A stretch of DNA of 64,000 bases from Rotaria socialis. Its lineage: Eukaryota; Rotifera; Eurotatoria; Philodinida; Philodinidae. Within the stretch, counting starts at the first letter, position 1. Each line of letters opens with the position of its first letter. The notes under the pieces were generated by a model. That model saw nothing but the letters and a program-made list of their open reading frames with translations. It was not told the origin of the DNA and ran no database searches. A program made the translations under genes and the position numbers. Of this stretch, positions 1 to 12,993 are shown piece after piece. The DNA lies in contig CAJNYU010004309.1 in NCBI GenBank assembly GCA_905331475.1, positions 54,700 through 118,699 of the forward strand. The letters run 5' to 3'.

Positions 1-1148
1 CGTTTTTAGCATTTCAATTTAGTAGCATACTTTGTATTTATATTTGCATGGAAGCGATCGGGATAGTGACTCATCCAGTAAATTATACGAAACCTTGTGC
101 TTCTTATGCGCAATAGCATATTTCTCTCTCACAGCTTTCATAGTCGTGTGTAGGTGACTATTGCGTTCATTAATTGATTTTTTTAAGTCACCTATATTGA
201 AGAACAAGAAACGACAGTAGCAACGAAAACTCAAGAACATGCAAGCTGAAATAGAAGCAAAAAATTATATAGATCTGAATGGTCCTATTAGTCAAATCAA
301 ACGAAAACTAGCACATGACAAATATGCAAACATTTTTTCTTGCGATTCTGTTTTTTTTATTGGCTATTTATAATAGCTATACACCATTATGAAACATTGA
401 AAGCACTATTTTACGCAGTTGAGAGATTTGATGTAAAGCGTATGACAGGAAAAGTAAATAGTACTTAGAAAAACAGGGGGTGTGGCTGTGGATGTTTTCA
501 TTTTCTTTTCTATGCATACGCACGAAGTGAAAGACGAAATTGTCCTAATCATGCCATTCAGTTGGCAATATTGTTGAATTTTCACGAAAGTGCCGCATTG
601 ATAATTAATAATAGCTATTCTATTGTTCTTTTTTCACCAGAATTACGCCAATACTATATCTGCTAGAGTTGCAATGTATATGTCCTAGACTGAAAGCATA
701 GGGTCCAGAAAAAGAAATTCGCAGTTATCTGTCTTTAACATTTTCTACAAATCATTTTAGCCCAATTAGATGTTTTTTTTAGAGTTTAGCGAAAGTTCAA
801 TTAAGTATCAACTAAGGAGGTATAGAGATATTTGACATACCTATATATAGATAAATTAATCTTTGAGTACACCATGAATGATCTATATTTTTAATGCTCA
901 CATAATATTCATAATCATTGAAGACTATTTGCAGTGCAAATTAGATCGGAGAGTTTCCTTTTTTAAATGGTATGCGCATCATTCTAGCAAGTTATTCTCT
1001 GTCCGTCGTGGCACAAATACTTGTGCAATTGCTCTGTGTTTATGCAAAATCTCATTTGTTGTTTGCATCCATTATGAATCATCGATTAGCTACATAAAAG
1101 GTTGTTAGTGTGTATGCAGTTGTGAATGACTATGAAATTTACTGCGAT
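1..1148. other. Non-coding stretch, no gene seen
   Basis: AT-rich sequence with only short random reading frames on both strands. I see no exon-like segment bounded by splice sites, no tRNA and no inverted-repeat element here. It probably lies downstream of the ABCG gene (which is on the minus strand) and upstream of a gene outside the window. Confidence 0.5.
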
Positions 1149-1368
1149 ACTAACTACTTTAATAGTGACTTGATTAATTTATCCCATCTAACTTGGTAAC
1201 CATCTGAGTTGGTAACCAACTGACTTCGTAACCAAGTCAATTATATCTGTTGTCTTGTTCAAACAGATGCCAATAGGTGTAGACGTGGGTGTGGGTGTGG
1301 GTTATCAATTCAGATGATTACCAAGTCAGATGGGGTTAATTAATCAAGTCACTATTAAAGTAGTTAGT
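1149..1368. mobile_element. MITE with ~54-bp terminal inverted repeats
   Basis: A 220-bp element. The left end begins ACTAACTACTTTAATAGTGA and the right end is its inverted copy (ending at 1368). The arms match over about 54 bp with a few mismatches: 1149-1202 pairs with 1315-1368. The interior carries further variants of the word AACTTGGTAACCA and a short GTGGGTGTGGG run, and has no coding capacity. This is the architecture of a non-autonomous DNA transposon. I could not define a target-site duplication, since the flanks read cgat and tagg. The superfamily is therefore open. Confidence 0.75.
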
Positions 1369-1945
1369 TAGGATAAAATTCTATATCTTGAATGGATCAA
1401 ATTTGATTCGATATTTTTCGGTCAAGATTTTTATTCGACGAAGTTGGAGTCGGCGGAAATAATAGTCGGCGAAAATAAAATTGGGCGAAGCTGTACTAAT
1501 TCGAGAATGGCTGGAAATGCCAGGGAATGCCCGAATGAGTTTTTCTCCCCTTGAATATAACTGTCGATGAATATCTCGTTTGTACTAAAGTTACATCTTT
1601 TTTTGAAAGTCATAATTTAAAAGATTAAATATAAATTGTTACAATCATTTGGATTCAACTTTACCAATGAAAAAAATGAACAATTATTTAGTCTCATGTA
1701 ATGAAATGTAAAGAAAAACAGTACATGCATTAAGCTTCTTAAAAATACACCTCACTTGAAATTTCATGTGATGAATGAAAATTTCTCTATTTTACTTTGC
1801 AAAATTTATGCCGTAACTATCTTCTTTATGAACAACTGGAAATTCTTTTGTTGTAAAAATAATAAAGTTTTGCTAAATAATTTTACATGATGTAGATCAG
1901 AATTTCTGATGATTCGCGAATTTATTGTTGATGAAGACTATCGTC
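1369..1945. other. Non-coding stretch
   Basis: AT-rich with no convincing exon or repeat. A short run with GGCGAAAATAA-like words around 1450-1490 is slightly more GC-rich than its surroundings, but I cannot assign it. Confidence 0.4.
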
Positions 1946-2217
1946 CAGGACGATGATTCCTGTAACAGTATTCCATGAATTTCCGGCGAAAAACCGCAGG
2001 AAACTCGCCGTTTTCTGCGAGAACCCACCAGGAAATACCAGGAATTCCACGCAGAAATCCTGCAACCGTATCCGGCTGCCAGCTTTGACAGGTTCCTGTC
2101 GGTTCCGCGCGGAACCGGATAAATCCAGTCATCGAATCCGTTCACCGGAATACTGCTACCATGAAATCTCCAGAATACCACAGAACCGGCAGTTTCCGTG
2201 CCGGATTGCTCGACCTG
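1946..2217. mobile_element. GC-rich self-similar island with CAGG termini
   Basis: A sharply bounded 272-bp GC-rich block in AT-rich DNA. Left end CAGGACGATGATTCC; the right end read inverted is CAGGTCGAGCAATCC, so the two ends are imperfect inverted copies. The inside is mostly shuffled variants of CCGGTTCC / GGAAACC / CCAGGAA words that pair with one another, so the block can fold extensively. The right terminus is almost identical to the CAGGTCGAGCAATC terminus of the nested element at 37779, linking the two. No target-site duplication was recognised. The short open frames in it are by-products of composition. Confidence 0.6.
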
Positions 2218-2853
2218 GGCGATAATGAAACCAACTGATTCACAGATATGTTTACATGATCATTTTTGGATTTTATATGTATGTGTGCTTCCTTAGCTAT
2301 ATTTGTTTTTTTGTAAGATTTAGTACTAATCTAGACTCAATGCATTCTAAAATTCAACTGCTATCATCCAATATTTCGCTACAAAATCATAGCATAAGAA
2401 GTTTCCTACAAAGGAATGGAATATATTTGAAATAAATCATTTTATCACAAGTTCATTCGGCCGCTTATTGCCATACTATGTATTGTGATTAATGTGAGAA
2501 TAGAGTCAAGAAAACTATATCAGCCCAGTATCGGTAATGGAACGACTTCACTCAATATAATAATTCACATACCTGTATATATGTACTCGAGAAAGCGCAT
2601 CCTGGACAACTAAGACCACATATGTATGCATTGTAATCAACGAAAGTTATTCTCAAACATAAATACAACATATCATTCATGTTTCACCAGGTATACATTT
2701 TTATTACAAGCTGAGAAGAAATTAAATAAATAAGAAATAAATTAAATAGATATAGGAGAACATATTTTTGCACAAAAACAAATCAGAAGACCAATGTTGA
2801 TTCGAAACGATAAATATTTATATACGCTACAATATGTTTGCATATGCATCGAT
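2218..2853. other. 3' flank of the ABCG gene
   Basis: AT-rich, no gene or repeat seen. On the minus strand this is the 3' side of the ABCG transporter. An AATAAA hexamer (plus-strand 2853-2858) overlaps that gene's stop codon. Confidence 0.4.
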
Positions 2854-5273
2854 TTATTTTGTTTTCTTCATACGACGTAATTGAATATAGGTTAGAGTTA
2901 GAAAACCCAACATAATACCAGCTAAAGCTACAAAATTCTTCCATAAATCCCATTCTGATGTATATTCAATTTTTTGATCTTTCAAAATTGTTTTGCCATC
3001 AAGTGGACAAATATTTGTATTATTTTTTAAACAAAGTTGCAAACCACTAAATTCATTAATACTGAATATGTTTGTTGAATATCGAAATATACTAATCCAT
3101 TTGATCCATGAAAGAAATATCACAACTGAGTCGACTTCGACCAAATATCCACTAAATACTAATGTTAATACACAAAACATAGCTGCAACGACGTTGGCAA
3201 CTCCTATGTAAATGATTGAAAAATAGACTCGAATTTTAGAAGAGAAAAATTGCTTACCAAATACCTCCACACTAGCAGAAACAACAAAACACAATGAAGA
3301 TGAGCAGAGTGTAGTAGCCAAAATTCCAAAGAAGAAAATAAAATATTTTGCAGCTGTTTGTTGAAAACCTATCGAGAAATAGGCAATCACCGAGAAAAGA
3401 ACTGATGGAATCGTTCGTAATGGAATAATATCGCAGATTAATTTTGATATGAAATAAGTTGATACATGATAGTAACCACTGGCATTCTCATGTTGAAATA
3501 ATTGACGTTCTCTAATAAAAATATCGAGTGCCGATAGACTGCTGAATACTTGATTAGTAGCAATGAAAAAAATGGCACCAATACGATTTTTTAATCCAGT
3601 ATCCATTGATCGATCTGTATTCATGTAGATTAAACCAATCAATATTCCTAAAAATACTGACATAATCGTCTGTACACCGATGAGACCCGGATTTCGAAAT
3701 GCATTCCGAAGTGTTCGTTGTGATACATAGAAAATTTCATGTAGACGTGATTTATCTGGCAATCGATCTTTAAGGCGCATAACGATTGATGAATCATTGC
3801 ATAAAGAATTCATGCTATCGATTTGTTTTTTCATATTAGTATAGATGGATGATTGAACATAGAAGTTATGTAAATCTTGAGCCAATTGACTTTTATTTTT
3901 ATCTGGTTTGTTCGTGTCTGACAATTCGGTCGATAGTAATGCTGATCGATAATCACCTTGACATATGTCGAGAATAAAATCAGCCGGATTGTCGTGTTGT
4001 TCACAAGTGAAACCGATAGATGTGAAAAATTGAAGAACATCATTAGCTGGACCATGATAAATGCAATGACCAGCAGCAATCACAAAGAGAGTATCGAACA
4101 ATTTGAATATTGAATAACGAGGTTGATGAATCGAGAAAATGATTGTACCTTTAGGAAAGAAGATAAAAATCAATATAATTTTATGAACAGGTAAGAAACA
4201 CACGTCCTGATCGAGATAATTGATGAAGATATTCCATGATATTGCGAGCTGTTGATGAATCGAGACCTGCACAGAATGTGTAAATAAAATCGTACATAAG
4301 TATATCGGGAGATCATTAAAAAAATGGCAGTACATAAACTATGAAGTATTTTCTTACAATCAAAACACTTCATAGAAACCTAACATAAGTATGTCGTTAG
4401 GAAAGATTGTACTTTTGAAAAACAATTTATCTAAAGAAATTTAGCTTTCTTCGTTAATCAATCTATTATTTTGATATATTCGAAAACGAATTTCTCGAAG
4501 TTATTTATTTCATAGCATCTTGAAGACTGCTATCTTTCTAATGCAACAACTACAAATTTATGTATAGTCTTCAAGGACAATCAACTTTATAGGTTTATAG
4601 ATTTGCATTATTTACCTGTCGTTGGTTCATCTAAGAAGAGAACATTGGGTGAAAGAACAAGTTCCATTCCAATATTTGTTCGTTTTCGTTCTCCGCCTGA
4701 TATGCCACGTTTAAATTCAGTGCCAACAACTGAGTTTGCACACTTTTCTAATCCTAATTGTACAATAACTTCATCGACAATTTGATTTTTTTCACTGGAA
4801 GATAATTTTGTTGATAATCTGACATTAGCTGAAAACATTAAATTTTCTTTCACGGTCAAATTTCCACTAACGACATCATCTTGAACAACATAACCAACTT
4901 GATATTTGAAATCAGATGCTTGTGGTTCTCCATTTATTAAGACCTGTCCTTCGAGACCTTGTCGATCTTTTCTATCGGCTAAAATATCCAATAAAGATGA
5001 TTTGCCACTTCCTGTCGATCCCAATATGGCATTCATGCCTTGTTTAAAAATTCCACTCATATTATTAAGTATATATTGTTGTTTCTTTTTTAAACATGGC
5101 ATTGGTAGGATATTACAGCATTGCTGTGATTTTAATGTATAGTTTAATGAATGAAAACTTATGACAGGTCTCTGGTGGTGTCCATCGTTATCGGAAGTTA
5201 ATTTTGTTAACATTTGACCACTTTCTACGCCTATGGATAACGATTGGCTGTTCGAATTTCTAAAGATAGACAT
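2854..5273 (-). CDS. ABCG-family (White/ABCG2-like) half transporter
   Basis: Three exons join in one frame: 5273-4616, 4266-4204 and 4148-2854, giving about 671 aa, close to human ABCG2 (655). Order: an N-terminal nucleotide-binding domain, then a membrane domain, as is normal for subfamily G. Visible motifs are Walker A GSTGSGKSS (residues 85-93), signature ISGGERKR (191-198), Walker B VLFLDE (211-216) and the H-loop in FSIHQPR at the start of exon 3. About six hydrophobic segments follow, with a last extracellular loop carrying Cys and an NNT glycosylation site, and a basic C-terminus. Known role of the family: homo- or heterodimeric ATP-driven export or flop of lipids and xenobiotics at the plasma membrane. 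The first ATG follows a possible acceptor (TCTTTTAG), so a 5' UTR exon may exist further upstream. Substrate cannot be told from sequence. Confidence 0.93.
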
Positions 5274-6628
5274 GCTAAAAGACAAGAAGGAACACAGATT
5301 CTAATGTGTTTGCAACTTGACAAAAAATAAAGATCGACGACCTGAATTTTATAACAATTCTTATTTCTATTTTTTAAAATCTTTTCAACAACGTCAAAGC
5401 ACCATGCCATTTCTTTTATCAGATGTAGGAACTTAACCCACGAGAGAAACATTGCCAGTACTTTTCTCTATTCTACAAAATCCATTGAATTGACTTCCAC
5501 AATTTATATTGTCTCTTTTTTTCTCAAATAGAAAAATTTACCTATTATTGCAAAGTTATTAATGTAATCCTATCAGTCTTCGTTTATTGTTTATGTATCA
5601 GAAATGTATTCGATATTTAGAAGGATTGTTCTATATACCCTGTTCGGAAAACTACCATTAGGTGCTTTCGTGAAAGGATTTTTAATCATTTTTATCAATG
5701 AAAACCATGCATTACTATTGTAGTAAAAAGAAAAATTCAACAAATCATTATTGAATTCAAATTCAGACTAAAACTAATTCTACTGTAAAGTCGAACAGAC
5801 AATTTTGTGGATAAAAAAAAATAGATTACAAAACTCCTAGACGATGAAATGTAACTACGAAAAAGGTTATTTTTCATGAAACCTTAATGTGTTTTTCTCA
5901 CACTAGTTAGTATGCAGCGAAAACGAATTAGAGTCAAAAAATTCTTTTCCATAATGCAATTTATTGCATAGTCAAGTAGGCTAAAAAGATGCCATTTTTC
6001 TGGTATATGATGGAACCGAAGAACAAAGAATTCCGTGGGTCTAAATCGGAAGCAACAGATGTCCTTGCATGCACACACATGCGCACTTTCTCCTCGAAGA
6101 GCATCGAGATAGATAAATAGATTATCAAAATCTCGTGTTCATCATTTTCATTTCAAAGTTCATTTTGCGGCCGATAAGAAAATTTTAGCACAATTGTTTT
6201 CGGCAAGTAATAATAATAATATCTATCTGTAGAATCGATTTCACAGTTGTGGTTTTTTTTTATCAAAACTATCTTGTTAGTCAAGCTATTGAACATTGAC
6301 TTTTGTTTTGGTTGTAAAAGCGAAAAAAAAGAAACTTCTATGGAAATTGACGCTTAAAAAAGAATCATTAACGCTCATTTTTTTCCACATGTTTTTGCCA
6401 TTACAATGAGTTAATATTATTCTTTCATTTTTATTTAAAAAAATATATTCTATAAGCGTCGAAGGGACTAGTTTTGATCTAAAAACTGTATAAAGGGATT
6501 TAAAAAATAATGCTGTTGAAATGAAAAATATAATAATAATCATAGCAAATGGCAACCCATGAATGCAATCATGAAAATCGACTAGTATACATTTCGACGA
6601 TGATTATTCATTTGCATAGATTAACAAT
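5274..6628. other. Intergenic region between two minus-strand genes
   Basis: About 1.35 kb of AT-rich DNA between the ABCG start and the carboxypeptidase stop. It should hold the ABCG promoter and any 5' UTR exon. Short open frames here (for example 6286-6555 and 5884-6078 on the minus strand) lack coding character or splice context. No repeat found. Confidence 0.4.
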
Positions 6629-9600
6629 TCACTTGGTTGACTTTCTCACACTTGATATCCTCTATTGAAAATAAAAATTCTAACTTTATTTTCAAACGAG
6701 AAAAAAGAACATACGATTGCCTGCATTTTATTTAATGTTGCCAAATGATTTAATGTCGTTGTTTCATAACGAGAAACTAGATTGATTGGAATGTTATCTG
6801 GTCGTATGGGAAGAGTTCTTGAGCTACTCATTGATGAACTATCGTGATAGGTTGTTGGATCATCGGGTTTTTTTTCGTTCAATGGCATCGATCGTATTCC
6901 TAAATTGTTTAATTTATTACTTGCTTTGCTTCAGCAAACTATTGTTTACCTATGCCCATCGTCATTCGTTGACGCTGTGGATGGTGTTGATATGATTCAG
7001 TAATACGTTTTGGATTCTATTTAATTTTAACAAAACAAAAATAGCATAGTCATTGTCAATTGAATAATAACACGTACTATTGTTGGAGCCGGTGCTGGCA
7101 CGGGTCGTATATCGAGAATGGAACGATTTTGTAGATTAACTACAGTTGATGACTTTGGTCGACTGACACATCGTGGCGCGCCTAATATACGTTCATTTAC
7201 TTTAAAATAAGCTTTCTTTGTATCATTCTGTTTATGTTCTTTTTTCATTCATTAGAACTTACAATGTGTAGAAACTCGATTGGTAACAAAACTATTAAGT
7301 TGTTGTCGACCATCTTCACTTCGAATTTCGACTGTTGTTCGACTTATATCCAATTCGCCTTCAATATCAATAACTCCTTGAGGAGGATTATCCTAGACAC
7401 GAGAAAATTATTTTTTTAGAAGAAATTGATTATTAAATATTCTCGTACTTCATCAACACGTGATACTGATGTGAGCACAGGATACAAAGCTGTTGAGAGA
7501 TTCGCTGAATTACCCACTGATTCACGTTCAATACCTTCAATGAAAATAAAAAGATAAATAGAATAAATTTATCTAATAAATTTCATTATAGTAACTAGAT
7601 ATTTCAAATTAGTAAATGTTATTTAGGAGGTTTACACAGTAATTTCAATTGTCTAATCTAGAAACAATTAAATATTAATGTATGAGTCTATTGGATACAA
7701 TCGATTTAAAGGGGGAAACAAGCTGAAACTAGTCAAACTGCACACCTCGAACATATTGCATTGGAAATAAGGCTGAAAATACATGCATACATATGATATA
7801 TTGTAATAATGATAATAATAAAAAGGAACGAATTCAGATATTTTATTAGTTTCCAGAATACTTACTATTAAGTCGTCGAAGCAAATAAGTAGCAGTAAAA
7901 GCATCCCGAGGTTCGTTAACTAAACGCATTTCATTGGTTATATTGTTTTGACGAGAAGACATAGAAGAATAGCGAATAGAGTATTCTAGAATTCAGATGA
8001 AACTCCGGTTAGTAGGATGCTTGAAAAGAATCTTTTTTTTTAAAAGAAGTTCATTCATCTTTCAATCGAGATCGTAAGTACCTTGCTCATATGTTATCTT
8101 TGTTGATGATTGCTGTGATGGAAAAAGAGAAGAAGCAGTTAGTATAAAATCATCATCTGAAAGTTGTTGGGATAATCTGTTTTTCTCTTGCTTGTTTAGG
8201 ATCATGTCACGGGTTAAAATTTTGTAATATTCCGCCTAGAAGACGAAGAAGAAGAAGAAGCAAGCTTTACTTTCACACACACAGAGACAAGTAAACTATA
8301 TAACCAGTATGTTAATTATTAGATAATATCTAACCCACCTCTCCCATAAATAGTGGTGAATGTATACTATAAATTAAGATGAACGACAAAAATCCCTAGA
8401 ATCCTCTCATTTTATTGATACCTGTGATCGCTGCGCTTTTTCATCAGTAGGCGTCAGTCGATTGATAGAATTATTCGTTTTTGCTAATGCTGGCCATCGA
8501 CTTGATCGAGCAGTTGTTTCGCTTGACACATCGTGTCGACTGGAATCATTCGTATCAGTTCCTCTATTAACCAATGTCGTTGCTGCTGTTTTAGCTGTAT
8601 CATCAACCTAATTAATCGGAAGACAATTTAAATTAATGGACTAATAAAAAGAATAATAATACTAAGAAGAAGAAATATATATAACAGATCATTCAAAGTA
8701 AATCAAAAAGAAGATGAAATGCATTTGAGCAATAGTACATAATCTTATGTAATCCTGACAGTGAAAATCATGCATAGAATTTTCAGATACTAAAACCAAA
8801 ATAGAAGCAAAGAAGCAGCTAATCTAGCATTTATTTTTATAGATATAAAAAAGTACCGACGCAATTTCTTCCATACGAGGAATTTGAGCGCTTAAACATG
8901 CAAAACACGGAGAAACAAAATAAGTTTCAGACCGACAGCGTTTTCTTTGCCGTGGTCGTTGCTGACTTTTTTCAAGCATAATCTGAAAAATTTTTCATCG
9001 TCAAATTTTCATTGAGAAGCGATCAAAAAGCACCATGCGTTAGATACTAACCTGGTCGGTACTATCATTATTATCAGTTGTTAGAATATTAGTTTCTAAT
9101 AAATCCTTGAAAAAAAACGGAAAAGATCCTAGCATATAGATATCCTAATGAATGATATTAATAAGATATATTTTCTATTTAAGCAAGTTTAAGTTAGTAT
9201 GATGAAACTTACAATTGTTGGAAAACGGATATTACGAGACTTAGATAAGGGCAGGCCAACAGGTTTGTTCTGATCACAAATACAACATCGATTAACTATT
9301 TACAACATTTACAGATAGTTACTTTTTCAGCATTGTCTTTATCTATCTCTTCTTTCCTCTTGGAATCTTTGGAGGCTTTTGTATTGGAACGCTTCTTTCT
9401 CGTTTTTTTCAATCGAACCTTAAAATAAAAAGGATTCATGTAATTACTACTAACTAGACTTTTCTATCTGACAAATTTATTACTTTAGCAGCAGCAATAA
9501 TTTCCAAATGTTTTGGTAGACCATCATCAATTGACGAATCTGAACCTCCATCATCACTAAAAAAAAGAATACAGAATAGTCCATTTCATGATGAATTCTT

Positions 9601-12600
9601 CTTCTTGATGTTTATACCTTGAGTCATCGTCAGATGACCATTGATCTATATCAATGTCATCTACTGATGTTGCATTTATACCACGCGAAAGAAGTTTCAT
9701 TTGAATGCTACGTCGTAAATTATCTTCCAATTCATTCAATAGTCGATCACGCTAAAAAATATATCAGATATCAACAATTATGATCCTATAATTAAAGCAA
9801 TACATAAGGAACAATGAATATAAAACAACATCAAAGGAAAGATTACACAACGAACGTTGAAGGAACGAAGACATATTATACATAAATATGTACTCAAAGT
9901 ACGAAAGTTTTATTCATTCGACGTTGAAATTAATAATGATTCTGATTGACGTATATTCAAAGAATTATTTATTAATCAAACAATTGAAAAAGATATTTGC
10001 AGGAAACTTACCTTGGTATGATCTGGATCACAATAATCAAGTAGAGAATCAAGAAAGTGATAACCGATGGATTCAAGATCTCTTGTGTTAAATTGATGAC
10101 CGGCTCGGTCACGTTGTGTTGATCCACAAAAAGTAGCCTAGAATTTTCATCTTTAATCAAACATCATATCAGTTAAAATATAAGAATTAAACCTCTAATG
10201 TATAACTATTTAGAATACCCATCGCCCACATTACTATACGTCCAGTTCCTTCTTTATTTTTTTGTACTTTAAATTTACATGAATAATATGCGAACTAAAA
10301 ATAAAGAGAAATTTCAAGACGTAACAAAAACAATAATAATGATGAATAATAAAAAACAAACTTTAGCTGGATCATTTTTTGATAGCATTGCAGGAAAAAT
10401 TCTTTCTTTTAATCGTTCATTCGGTAGATGCTTATTTTCACAACCATAAACAAAAACATTCTGTTTTCTTGAATGTCCATGAAAATCACAATAAAGAATA
10501 AGTTCTGTTTCACTCATAAATCTAAAAATACAAAAGAATTAACTTTTATTCATTTACATGGTTTCAAACCTTTTTATCATTTCTCTCGTATGCCAAATAG
10601 ATGGATAGGCATCTTTTAATATTGTTTTATAATTTCTATTTAAATCTCGTCCAGATAGAGAACAACGATAATTACCGACAATAACGCCATCGGGATTAAG
10701 CATTGGAACAATTTTAAAAATAAAATTATCTCGAAGAAGCTGAAAAGAGAAAAATACAAGACATAATAAATTATTTTAAAAATTAATTTTCATACTTTTG
10801 CATCTTCTGAATCATTAAGCAAAAAATCTAATAAGCCTTTCATCATCCATGATGCATTTGTTTCACCGGGATGAACACGCGCAGTAACAACAACACCTTT
10901 TTTAACTTGTTGCTCAGGTGATGTACACATATTTAATGGATTTGATGTTGGACTTGTTATTGTTAGCATATAAACAAAATTGCCAGCTAATGTTCGACAA
11001 AGAACTTTTTGTTTACAATATTCACTTTTTACACGATCATTTTGAATCTCATTTAAATAATCCTAATAATTAAAAATTACAAATAAGAAATGTTTCCTTT
11101 GTCTAATTACTTGTAAATCTGAATAGGTATATGGATAGCAATGAGCAAAATAATATGTATCATTATCATTAGGAAATTTACACGTCCAAGTAAGTGAATA
11201 CATATTTGACGAGGGATTATCAGGAGCACTAGAAAAAAAAGCATTTCAGAGCGAAATTTTCAATCGATTTACATATATAATATTCATACGTTAGATTGTT
11301 TTTATAATAGACTATTTCTTCGCCCCATCTGCGCCAACCAATGCCTTTATCGTCGGCATCAGATACACTATACATCAAAGGTTTCATACCATTATTATAG
11401 AGACTTGTTGGCTAGAGAATAATCAACTAATAATAATGAATCGAAATAAAAATGATAAGAAATACTTTGAAAAAATTAACGATGGTGAAACGATATCTTT
11501 TATTAGCTCGAATGTTTTGTAAACGAAAATAAAACCATTGTGTATTACGTTTGGTATACAAATCATATCGAAGATAGAGCTCATATTCATATTCACCACT
11601 GCAAATGAAACAATAGCAAAATTTTATGAATCATATTTCTTTAACTTACACTTGAACGGCTTTCATCAAATTTCCACTTTCAAAACGAGACTCAAATAGT
11701 ACAGTTGTATCTTCGGAATTGCGTATTATTACACCTGCTTGTCTACAACCATCTCTATTACCACCAATACGAGATCGCATGAACTATTTGTTACGATAGA
11801 TATATGTATGTATGTCGCAAAAGAAAAATCCAATCATATAACTTACATAACCACATGTTTCTGGGCTGTAATTAAAAACAACACGGCCATTATTCTCATC
11901 AAAACTACGAACAAAAGGTGTATGACTAGGAGCTAACACAAATGAGTTATCATAAACAAAATATTCTCAATACAAATGAAAAAGAACGAACTTGGTTTAT
12001 AAAACAGTTCTGGGCATTTCGGTGGTGCATTAATATGTTTAATACGTGATTCAGTTAAAACTTCAATTTCAATTGGCCATCTGGGTTCAAATGAATTGTC
12101 GTCATTTTGACCTCGTAAATTATATGAAACTCGATTTTGTCGAATAGGCTATAAAAAAGAAATACTCAGAAAGTATGTATAATTAACAACTTAATATTCA
12201 TTGCATTCTTTTATAAACTTACAAGTCTTCGATCAGGAACGAATGGTTTGCCTTTATATTCTAAATAAATCGTGTTATTCAATTTTGATTATTGAAAAAT
12301 TTTAATTAAGAAAAGAAAAACATTTCTTTTTCCTGTGTCTGTCATCTATATCATCATGCATCAAGTAAAAGCACTTTTAACTAATTTGAAAATTCATATT
12401 AAGTTGATTAATAATAATGATTTTATAAATCCTATAAATACATGGATGTATACTAAAACATCAATATATTATAGGACAACAAAAACAAAAACGATAATTT
12501 CTATGTCGAATATATAGATAGAGTGCAAAATACATGACCCACCAGAATTCTCCTGCGGAGATCGACGATCACTATTTACTGGAAGAGAAAATATATATGT

Positions 12601-12993
12601 GTGTATATTTCACTCGTTATATGAATTGATTGAAAAAAATTTACTGAATCCAATAATTTTTAAAATATTAAATTTACAACTTACTTGTTGGTTCGTCATC
12701 ACCATAACTCGAATCAGAGTCGCTGGATGATGATATAAGTTGTGATTTCGATGGAACAAAACCATATTTTTTAACAATTTCACTTCGACCTTGACAAACA
12801 AATAAAATAACCAAGGTCAATTGATGCATTTAATAAGACAAGTCCTACCAGTAAAATAACCATAGTGCTGTAGATGTTTTCGCATAAAACTATCATATGG
12901 GCTCTTTAAAAGAAAACATCATATTAACAAGAAGATAGAAGAAATTAAACATCATACAGATATGAGAGAATAATTTGATTCACCCAGCTCCAT
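6629..12993 (-). CDS. Cytosolic carboxypeptidase (AGBL2/3, CCP type; M14 family)
   Basis: Thirty-two exons join in one frame (1169 aa): 12993-12958, 12903-12849, 12789-12685, 12578-12543, 12260-12223, 12148-11992, 11932-11847, 11783-11650, 11598-11466, 11411-11290, 11228-11111, 11062-10796, 10739-10570, 10521-10362, 10294-10193, 10137-10012, 9751-9618, 9556-9484, 9418-9323, 9269-9213, 9105-9052, 8982-8857, 8607-8422, 8235-8082, 7985-7866, 7772-7746, 7534-7449, 7392-7276, 7227-7078, 7016-6950, 6899-6715, 6661-6629. Seen: an N-terminal SPYDSF...HYGYF block, the CCP N-domain, zinc ligands in HPGE (H404, E407) and DFHGHSRK (H500), substrate-binding GRDLNRNY (about 459-466), and catalytic Glu in TLEATFCGS (E573). 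Known role: removing glutamates from tubulin and other C-termini or side chains; AGBL2/3 act at cilia and centrioles. The catalytic part ends near residue 615. The last ~550 residues are polar, Ser/Asp/Lys-rich and unrecognised. The exact first exon is the least certain part. Confidence 0.93.

Noticed and set aside
1897-2225. Three overlapping frames of 64-94 aa in the GC-rich island
   Set aside because: Stop-poor because the island is GC-rich and self-complementary; no coding signature.
6286-6555. 89-aa minus-strand frame downstream of the carboxypeptidase
   Set aside because: Low-complexity AT translation, after the stop codon of a complete gene model, with no splice link.
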